Origin: Bacteroidetes bacterium UBA4416
GTDB lineage: Bacteria > Bacteroidota > Bacteroidia > B-17B0 > Aurantibacillaceae
Assembly (NCBI GenBank): GCA_002390745.1
Contig: DGQK01000063.1
Span: 228,562-288,599 of the forward strand
Length of the DNA: 60,038 bases
Direction: 5' to 3'
Shown: positions 1 through 8,800 of the stretch, piece after piece
Layout of the letters: the number at the start of each line of letters is the position of its first letter
Position numbering within the stretch: the first letter of the stretch is position 1
Program-made: the position numbers and the translations under genes
Notes under the pieces: model-generated
Database searches by the model: none
Seen by the model: only the letters and a program-made list of their open reading frames with translations
Told to the model about the DNA's origin: nothing

Positions 1-34
1 CCTATTTTTGAGATGGCTTCTACAATCTTTTACG

Positions 35-1405
35 TTAGCTGCCAATATCCTTTGCCAGCCTGCGGGCCTGTGACCTGATCTCGCGCAAAGCAGTCGTTTC
101 CCACAAAACGGCTTTCCTCATAGGGCCGATGCACCATAAGCCATCAATAGGATGCCCGTCCTCATTGGTTATTTTCCCATCGGCATCACATACGATTCCC
201 AGGTTAAGCGGGTCCGGCACGACCTTATAATCAAGGATCAAATGATCGATGATCGGAAATTTTATTTTCCGGTAATTGCTCTCAGGCCCGGTACAATTGA
301 TGATCTTATCGAAAAATGCGTTTTCCCGGGCGCTCCCGTTCCGGTAGATGGCCTCAAAACCGGCATGACTTCTTTTTAGCTCCAGCACTTCTCCCCTGAC
401 CATTCTTAATTTGTCCGCCTGCTGCAAACGCGTCAGCAATGCCAGTGATTCTGCCGGGATCCGGTGCCTTGAGATCTCCCAGAAAGGCCTTAACCGCTTC
501 AGGAAAATCTTCTTTTCTGATAAATTCCAGAAGCTCCATATTTCGGGTACATAAGCCCTTAAGGCATCCACGATCAGCGACCAATGAAGACCGGGATGTG
601 ATTTGATCGTCTGACGCACTGCTTTTAAGAGATCCAAAGGAGGAAGACGGTAGGGCAAGGTCCATACGAAGCTTTCGTCTGAAAAAAAATGCGGGAGCGG
701 AAGTTTTCCTCTCCTGGATACCATCGTTACCCTGCCTCTGAAATTACGGACATGCAGGCCCAGCACCACATCAATGGCAGTTAATCCGGAACCGATCAGC
801 AGGATCTCTTCATCGCCGGTCAGGTCCCTGTATATTTCGTCGGTCCAGGAATTTGAAAAATAAGAGCCTCCCTGCCTGATCTCTTCTGTTACTGCGGCGA
901 TATCGCCGGGAGGAAAATTCCCTAAGGCCAGCACAACATGGTCGGCGTAGTGTTCGATACCGGACGCCATTAATACCGAATGCCCTTCGGCTTTTTTTGA
1001 GATACAAACAGCTTCGTCAATAATGATCTGAAATTTGCCAGGGTAAGTACGATGGGCTTCTTTGAGTGTTTCGGTTACATAATCACCGAATATTTTTCGT
1101 GGGACGAATGAACTCGGATTGATTTCGGATATCAGATTACTGTAGCGGAACGAATTTGCCTTCAGCCATTTCACGAAGTCGTCCGGTACATCTTCATACA
1201 GGGACATCGAGCCGGCCACTACATTTAAAGGCTGATTGATAAAGTCCTGCTGATAGGCGACTCCTCTTCCCAGCTTTTCGGGAACCTTCTCAACCAGAAC
1301 GATCTCCGCACCATTGTTCTGACCGGCCAGATACACTGCCACAAGAACACCGGAGAGGCCTCCCCCTATGATGAACACTTTTTTAGTATCGGATGTCTTT
1401 TTCAA
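35..1405 (-). CDS. FAD/NAD(P)-binding flavoprotein (NAD_binding_9 type), possible tailoring enzyme
   Basis: This 456-residue protein has an N-terminal dinucleotide loop GGGLSG at 14-19, then GRGVAY near 46-51 and a QPLNVVAGSM stretch typical of the YdhS-like FAD/NAD(P)-binding family (Pfam NAD_binding_9). A second nucleotide loop, GSGLTA, lies at 205-210, and INCTGPE appears near the C-terminus. The two loops suggest binding of FAD and NAD(P)H. No family member of this exact type is known to me with a proven reaction. In this setting, oxidation or N- or C-hydroxylation of the peptide or a precursor is possible, as is electron supply to the hydroxylase. The start is a TTG; an in-frame stop lies two codons upstream and no earlier ATG exists. 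It follows the transferase gene by 25 bases and ends the visible operon. The last 34 bases to the window edge show nothing clear. Confidence 0.75.
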   Translation of the reverse strand: MKKTSDTKKVFIIGGGLSGVLVAVYLAGQNNGAEIVLVEKVPEKLGRGVAYQQDFINQPLNVVAGSMSLYEDVPDDFVKWLKANSFRYSNLISEINPSSFVPRKIFGDYVTETLKEAHRTYPGKFQIIIDEAVCISKKAEGHSVLMASGIEHYADHVVLALGNFPPGDIAAVTEEIRQGGSYFSNSWTDEIYRDLTGDEEILLIGSGLTAIDVVLGLHVRNFRGRVTMVSRRGKLPLPHFFSDESFVWTLPYRLPPLDLLKAVRQTIKSHPGLHWSLIVDALRAYVPEIWSFWNLSEKKIFLKRLRPFWEISRHRIPAESLALLTRLQQADKLRMVRGEVLELKRSHAGFEAIYRNGSARENAFFDKIINCTGPESNYRKIKFPIIDHLILDYKVVPDPLNLGIVCDADGKITNEDGHPIDGLWCIGPMRKAVLWETTALREIRSQARRLAKDIGS

Positions 1406-1430
1406 AATTCAGATTTTATGATTTCTATTA

Positions 1431-2120
1431 TCAGGCATTGCCGGGTAATTCAGCATTCAAAAAACTCCTGTTATCTATTTCTTCTAAACTGACTGCCGGC
1501 AAGGGTTTGCTTTCACAAAAGGGCCTGGCAAGGCTACAACTGAATCCCTCTGCAACTGCCAGACGGTCTATTTTCCAGGTCTTGCCTTGCAGCTCCACAA
1601 GATCCGGCAAACAGCTAAAATGCCCCAGGCCATCGGCAATCCCCGCACCGGTCGCTTTCAAAAGAGCTTCTTTCCTGGTCCAGATCTCGAAAAAGCGTTC
1701 ATGAGGGTTCGCATCGCTTTTTACCAGGCGCTGCTCTTCGTCGCAGAAAAAAGACAGGAGCGACAGCACCTCCGTCTGGTGGTCGATCAGCTCAATATCG
1801 ATCCCGATTTCGTCCGAAAAATCAGACAGCGCCAAAATAACGATCGGTCCTGAATGGGAAATATTAAAGCATTTCCAGTTTTCTATCCACGGCTTATGCT
1901 TGCTATTCCGCTTAAAGTTTTTCTCAAAGTCTTTCAGCGTGTATCCTTCCTGCCGGTAAAACTTCCAAAGCAACAACTTCCCTGTGAGGCACAAAAGTCT
2001 GTCGCTGTATTTCACGTATTTCAAAACCTCCTGCCTGAACGGCGCGGGCAACACGTTCAAATACGCATCAAAGGACGACTCCGGAAAATTCCGGATATTA
2101 TAATAGCAAACATTCACCAT
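1431..2120 (-). CDS. Sfp-type 4'-phosphopantetheinyl transferase
   Basis: This 229-residue protein has the Sfp-family signatures: FNISHS at 85-90, the metal-binding GIDIE at 106-110 and WTRKEALLK at 147-155. The enzyme moves the phosphopantetheine arm of coenzyme A onto the conserved Ser of PCP and ACP domains, turning the whole assembly line on. Its length is typical of the Sfp group and well above that of the short AcpS type. It lies five bases after the thioesterase stop, so it is made together with the machinery it activates. Specificity for carriers outside this cluster cannot be judged. Confidence 0.95.
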   Translation of the reverse strand: MVNVCYYNIRNFPESSFDAYLNVLPAPFRQEVLKYVKYSDRLLCLTGKLLLWKFYRQEGYTLKDFEKNFKRNSKHKPWIENWKCFNISHSGPIVILALSDFSDEIGIDIELIDHQTEVLSLLSFFCDEEQRLVKSDANPHERFFEIWTRKEALLKATGAGIADGLGHFSCLPDLVELQGKTWKIDRLAVAEGFSCSLARPFCESKPLPAVSLEEIDNRSFLNAELPGNA

Positions 2121-2125
2121 ACCTG

Positions 2126-2833
2126 CTACTGAGCGCTGAGCAACACTTTTTGCTCGATCATGTTCAACATCTCATCCAGGATTCCATAAATAAAGAAATG
2201 ATCTCCCGGAAACTGTTTTACCGTGACCTGTCCCTTTGTGATCTTCTGCCAGTCCATGGCTTCCTCAGCAGACACTTTATCTTCCGTCCCGATCAGCACA
2301 TCTATATCGAGGTTGAGCGCTTCAAATGTATCATGAATATACAGATCAATCGCTTTGAAATCGGACCTCAGGATGGGCAGGAAGAAGTCCAGCAATTCTT
2401 TGTTCTCGAGGATTTCCTTCGGGCTTCCGCCCATCTCCGTGAGCATGTCAATAAAATCAGGATCGGAGAGCAGGTACCTCTTTTTATTGGTGATATTATT
2501 GGCAATGCTATCGCAGCCGCTTATAAACAAGGATAAGGGCATACGGTCGCCGTTTTGCTGCAGCTTTTCCGAAACCAGCGCAGCCAGGATCCCTCCCATG
2601 CTGTGGCCATAAATAATATAGTCGCCGGTGATCGCGTTTTTGATGGTACGGTACACATCATCGCGCAGTGCATAAGCATCTTCAATACGGTCTTCTTTGA
2701 TCCTGCCGCCTCTCCCGGGCAAGGCTACCGGCACGATCTCCAGTGAGCCAGGACAACGCTTTTTAAATTCAAAAAAAGAATACTCACTGCCGCCTGCAAA
2801 CGGAATGCAGAATACTTTGATTTTTTTAGTCAT
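2126..2833 (-). CDS. Type II thioesterase (editing)
   Basis: This 235-residue alpha/beta hydrolase has FCIPFAGG near the N-terminus, the nucleophile motif GHSMG with Ser78, Asp185 in GTEDKV and His212 in GDHFF. Size and motifs fit stand-alone thioesterases of NRPS clusters, which remove wrong or stalled acyl groups from carrier domains. I chose the ATG at 2833, eight bases after the end of the NRPS stop. A longer reading from a TTG at 2854 would overlap the NRPS gene by 14 bases and add seven residues without a recognisable motif. With 16 carrier domains in the window, and an upstream gene besides, an editing enzyme is expected. It is cytosolic, with no signal peptide. Confidence 0.93.
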   Translation of the reverse strand: MTKKIKVFCIPFAGGSEYSFFEFKKRCPGSLEIVPVALPGRGGRIKEDRIEDAYALRDDVYRTIKNAITGDYIIYGHSMGGILAALVSEKLQQNGDRMPLSLFISGCDSIANNITNKKRYLLSDPDFIDMLTEMGGSPKEILENKELLDFFLPILRSDFKAIDLYIHDTFEALNLDIDVLIGTEDKVSAEEAMDWQKITKGQVTVKQFPGDHFFIYGILDEMLNMIEQKVLLSAQ

Positions 2834-2840
2834 ATCTGTT

Positions 2841-5800
2841 TTATTTTTTATCAAACCAGTTTTCGATGTATTTCCCTAAAAGCTGCGTATCTTCATATAA
2901 GATGCTATGGTGGTCGCCTGCCTGAACTTTTAAGGCAAATTTACTATTTGTATGCTCACCCCAATGCATCATGTTCTCATCCTGCGAAGATTCGCGGGCC
3001 TGCATCACCAGGATATCGGCCTCTACAGTCCCAACGGTCCTGTAGGCATTCATGAGCTTCAGGTTATGTTCGAAGAGCGCCCGGATCGATGCCAGACTCT
3101 CTTTGCCAAGATGGGTAAACGGCTCCAGGAATTTCTCACTCACATAATTGACGAGCAAGGGATTGTTCAATGCCGGGTCATTCCCTGTTTTCGGAGATAT
3201 ATCCAGGATCACCAGCTTTACCTTTTTGTGTTCCTTTTCCAGTAGCTTGGCCAGCTCGAAAGCCACCAGCCCTCCCATCGAATACCCGACGATCAGGTAA
3301 TCGCCTGATGCCTGTTTCTTTTCTATTTCCGATTTTGCAGTGTACGCGATTTCCTCAATGCTCTTGTCGTATGGCTCGTTTGTTTCGAAGCCTTTGTAAT
3401 TAATGCCATATACATTAAAAGACGCTTCCATTGCTACCGCCAAAGGCTTAAAAACCGTGGAGGAGCCTATAACGGGAGATATCAGAAACACATTGGGTTT
3501 ATCTGCCGAAAGCTGGCTCAGGGGAACGGAAAGCTGGTTGGTGCTTTCTTTTTCCAGCCTGTCGCTGATCAGGCGGATGGTTGGAAATGCATAAACCTCG
3601 TTCAAATTGAACTTCCTGCTGAAGGTAGAAACAATCCGGGAAACCAGCCTTCCCGCGAGCAGGCTGTGCCCGCCCATTTCAAAAAAGTCGCTGTCGATGC
3701 TGATCGCTTTTTTTCCGAAGAGGTCTTCCCAGATCCGGAGCAGCTGCTCGTCTTTTTCATTTCTCGGGTGCTCGATCTGTAGCGTTTGTATCAGTTCCGG
3801 CTTAGGCAAGGACAAGCGGTCTATCTTTCCATTGGGCAGCAGAGGGTATTTTTCCAATACGATGATCCGGTCGGGGATCATATAGTCCGGTAAGATCAGC
3901 CGAAGGTTAGCCATGTATACCTTCGGATCGGCGGTAATATTTCCGATCACATAAGCCACAAGCATCGCCCCGATTTTTTTATCTTCATACACAGTCACCA
4001 GGGCGTCTTTTATGCCGGCTATTTTATTCAGCCTGGATTCTATTTCCTGTGTTTCTATCCGGTGCCCCCTGATCTTCACCTGCCGGTCCATTCTTCCCAG
4101 GAACTCAAAATTCCCATCGGAGCGTAAGCGTCCCAGATCGCCTGTCCTGTAAAGGCGTTCTCCTGCGATGTGATCATGAGTCACAAATTTCTGCCGGTTC
4201 ATTTCAGGCAAGTGATGATAGCCCCTGGAAAGGCCCTGCCCGCAAATCCAGATCTCGCCGGCCATTCCTTCCGGCACCGGCTTTCTGTTCTCATCGATGA
4301 TAAAGAATGAAGTTCCCGGAAGCGGCTTCCCGATAGGGATATTTCCGGAGGTGCTGCTTGTGATCCTGAAACAGCTGCTGTAGGTTGTATCTTCCGAAGG
4401 GCCATATAAGTTACGGAGCTCGATGGAGGTGTCTTTCAATTCATCAAGGATAAATTCCGGGATCACCTCCCCGGCCATATTCAGCACTTTCAGGTTGGCC
4501 AGGTTCTTCAGGTTAAAGAGCAGGTTCTTAACCACGGAAGGCACGGTATTCACAAGCACATTCCGGTCTTCTTCAATGTATTTCTCAATGTCGATACCGG
4601 ATTGCAACAGGCGCATGGTTTTACCTGCGTTAAGGCAATAGAACAGCTCAAATACCGAAAGGTCAAAACAGATGGAGGTCGTAGCATATACCGTATCTAC
4701 CGGCGACTCTGCAAATTCATGGTAAGCCCAGCTCAACAGCCTGTTGACATTTCTCCGTTCGATCATCACACCTTTGGGAGTGCCTGTAGAACCGGAGGTA
4801 TACAGCACATAGGCGAGGTCGCTGCCTTTGGACTGAAGCGATGTAGAGCCACCGGATGTTTTGGCCCCGGCAACTAACTGACTGAACTCAAAGATTTCAC
4901 AAGCCGGTTTCTGAGGAGCGATGTTCAGGGCCCGGAGATCATCAACACAAATCATTTTCATGCTGATATCGTTGATGATAAAATGGATGCGATCGACAGG
5001 GTAAGAAGGATCCAAAGGAACATAGGCCGCGCCCGATTTAATGACTGCTAAGATCATCACCACCATGTCGATTGTGCGGTTCATGCATATCCCTACTTTA
5101 TCTTCCGGCTTCAGGCAACAGGTGTTCTGCAGAAAGGCAGCCAATTGCTCTACAGAATCGTTGAGCTCTCCGTAGGAAACCGACTGCTTATCGGATATAA
5201 TTGCCGTATGATGTGGGGTACTGATGGCATTCCTGTAAAAACGCTCCAACAAGTCTTCTTCCTTAATCCCGATTTGCGAAGATTGCCTGCACATACCAAT
5301 CAATTCGACCTGGCTTTCTTCACTCAGGATATCAACTTCTTTCACTTCAAGGCCCAGATTAACGGAAAGCTGCCTGATGATCTGCACATAATACGACAGC
5401 AAGCGTGTGATGGTCGACGGAACAAATAAATCATGGTTATAGGTAATGGCCACTGCTATCCGGTCGCCCTCTTCATAAAAATCAAAACTGATATCAAATT
5501 TCGATTGGGCGAGGCCTTCGGCTATCGGCATGATGTCGCAGGCATAGCTGTAGCCCGTGGTTTTCTGACTCATCTCCAGCTTCAGGTAGGTCATGAATAC
5601 ATCAAACAGTGGCGAGCGGCTGACACTTCGCTTTAAATCCAGCTCGTCAACTAATTTATCGAAAGGGTATTCCTGGTGATCCAGGGCATCTGCTGTGGTT
5701 TTCTGAACTTTCTCCAGGAACGAATGGAATGTTTCGTCCTCGTCGATCATGTCGCGAAGGACAATCGTATTCACAAAAAAACCAACCATGCTTTCCAGCT

Positions 5801-8800
5801 GCGTGGATGTGCGGCACGCAACCGGTGTGCCGATGAGGATGTCTTTTTGGCCGGTGCACCTGTACAGAAGGATCTTTAACGCTGCCTGAAGAATGGCAAA
5901 CATACTCACTCCTTTTTCAACGGCAATTTTCCGGAGCGGCTGCACAAGCTCTTCCTTTAAAACCAGCTGGGATGAAGAGCCATTGTATGTTTTGAACTTG
6001 GGGCGGGGCTTATCCAAAGGCAAATCGATAAAGGGGATATTTCCCGACAGTTTCTTATGCCAATAGTCGCGCGTGGCCCTGTAAGAATCGGTGTTGATGG
6101 TATTGTTCTGCCAGTGGGCATATTCCTTGTATTGATAGCTGCTCACTTCCTGCGGTTGGTCTTTATGCGACGGGTAACGGTGGTAATCGTCCATGAGCTC
6201 GTTATACATGATCCCTATCGACCAGGCATCGCAGACGATGTGGTGAAGGCAGGCTACCAGAATAAATTCTTTCTGTCCAAGCTTCAGAACTCTTACCCGC
6301 ATGAGCATATCTTTTGCCAGATCGAACACGTTCGTTTTCACCTCGTTCACATAGCTGTCTATCTCCGCCTGCGTACATGCCTGAGCATCTATCTGCTCAA
6401 GGAGGCATCGGTGCTCCCCCGGCTTGTGCACTTTCAGCAGGGGTTCTCCTTCAACGGCAACAATCGTGGATCTTAAAATCTCATGGCGCTCCACCAGCCT
6501 GTCGATGGCAAACTGCAATGCCTCCGGGTTCAGTGCCTCCCTGATCTTGTAAGCTACCGGCACATTATAGGCGATCAGGCCGCTTTCCATATTCTGAATG
6601 ATCCACAAACGTCTCTGGGCGTGGGAAAGCTCGTAAAACTCACGTTGGTCGATCAGCTTAATAAATTCTTTTTCATCCACCTGTTCTGCCTGGTCAATCA
6701 ATACGGATAATTCCTTGATGGTTGGATTGGAGAATAACTGGTTTAGCCCGAGCTTGATATTGAATTTCAGGAGGATCCTGGATATAATTAAAGTGGCTGT
6801 TAAACTATGGCCACCTATTTCCAGAAAGTTATGCAGAATGCCAATGTTGTCGAGCTCCATCACTTCTGTCCAGATCTCAACCAGCTTTTTCTGTGTGTCG
6901 GTTTCAGGAGCCTGGTATTCAGTTGCCTGTGTGTTGTTGTTATGTCCGGCCATCGCTCTTAAAGCGGCCTTGTCCAGTTTTCCGCTGGTGTTGACCGGAA
7001 ATTCACCCACCTCTATGAAACCCTTCGGCACCATGTGTACAGGAAGCCTGCCCGCCGCAAAGGCCTTCAGTGCTTTCGGGTCCAGCGCTTTTCCAGACCG
7101 GATAAAAGCAACCAATTCTTTGGCTCCGCTGTTCATCTCCATCATCAGAACAACGGCCTGCATTTCCGGCTCATAAGCGGCCAGCACGGTTTCAATCTCT
7201 CCCAGCTCTACCCTCAGGCCGTTTATCTTGATCTGGTTGTCTTTCCTGCCGATAAACAGGAGGTTCCCATCCGGCAGCCACTTGCCGTAGTCTCCTGTCC
7301 TGAACAGCTTACGCTCCGGATGAAAGGGGTCTGTAACAAATTTCTCTGCCGTCAGTTCAGGCCTGTTCAGATATTTTTTTGATAAACCCGCGCCGCCGAT
7401 ATAGATCTCGCCCTGTACTCCCAAAGGCACAAGCATCCGGTGCTCATCCAGAATATAGACATCGGTATTGGCTACCGGCCTTCCCACAGGCAGATAGTCT
7501 GCCACAAACTCATCGTTCTTACCGAGGGTAAACATTGTGGAGCACACCGTCGTTTCTGTCGGGCCATAACCGTTGATGACCTTAACTCCCATTTCTTCAA
7601 AAGGAATCAGGTCGGCCCGCCGGATAGGCTCTACGCCTATCAATATGCGCTTCAGGGACACATCCGGATAGCTCTTCAGCAAACGGCCCATCTCCATGAC
7701 CTGGAAGGGGTGAATGTAACAGGTCGAAATACGATGCGCCTGTATAAAGGCGGCATATTCCCTGACGGCATATACGGTTTCTTTTTTAGGAATGACCAGG
7801 TGTCCTCCCTTTAATAAGACGGAGAAGATCTCCAGAACCGATACGTCAAACACATAGTTACAGGTCAGGGAGGCAATGTCCTGATCGGAGAGCTGATAAT
7901 CATTGACCACGTTGATCACCGATGCCTGCCCTACTGCAATACCTTTGGGAGTACCGGTGGAGCCGGATGTATAAATGACGTAGGCCAACGCGTCCGCATG
8001 CCCTGAGGACGGCAGATTTTCCGGCGGGTAGCTCTCCAGTTGCAGCATCGCCTCTGTTATCAGGTGCCGGTCAATGACAAAGCGGCTCTTTCCATCTTCC
8101 TTCATAAACCGGATACGTTCTTCAGGGTATTCGGCATCTATGGGCAGGTAAGCCGCACCAGCCTTTAATACGGCCAGGATGGAAACAACCATCCATTCGC
8201 TTCTCTCCAGCATCAAGGCGATAACATCACCCGGCTGAACCTGCTTTTGCGCTTTTAAATACCCTGCAAAACGGTTTGCCAGCTCATTCAGCTGCCGGTA
8301 GGTATATGATGTTTCACCAAACGAAACTGCCTGATGTTCCGGAAATGACCGGGCGATGTTTTCGAAGAGCTCCATCATGGACTCCCTGCCCTGAGGGTGC
8401 TTCAGTGTTTCGCTGTACTCCAGGATCTGTGCTTTTTCCGTATCGGGAAGGCAATTTAGCTCTGAAATTTTCCCGTCGAACTGATTGATCACCGAGTTCA
8501 GCAACTCATCCAGGTGAGTGAGGAGCCTCTCTATTGCTGACCGACGGAACAGGTCGCTGTTGTATTCAACGGACAAGGCCAGCTTATTTTGTATTTCCGC
8601 GAAGTTAAAAACCAGGTCAAATTTTCCGGCCGGATAATCCGATACATCATTATTTGGTTTCACGGTCAATCCTTTCAGATCGATGTTGGCCACGGTCGTA
8701 TCCCTTAATTCGTTGTTCTGTAAAACCACCATGACATCAAATAAGGCATTACGGCTCAAATCCCTGCTATGGTACACATCCTCCACAATTTTATTGAAAG

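Noticed and set aside
1..34. Terminator after the flavoprotein gene
   Set aside because: Only 34 bases are visible and no clear hairpin with a T run can be seen on the coding strand.
2834..2854. TTG start of the type II thioesterase at 2854
   Set aside because: The ATG at 2833 follows the NRPS stop closely and starts the conserved domain; the seven extra residues look like linker.
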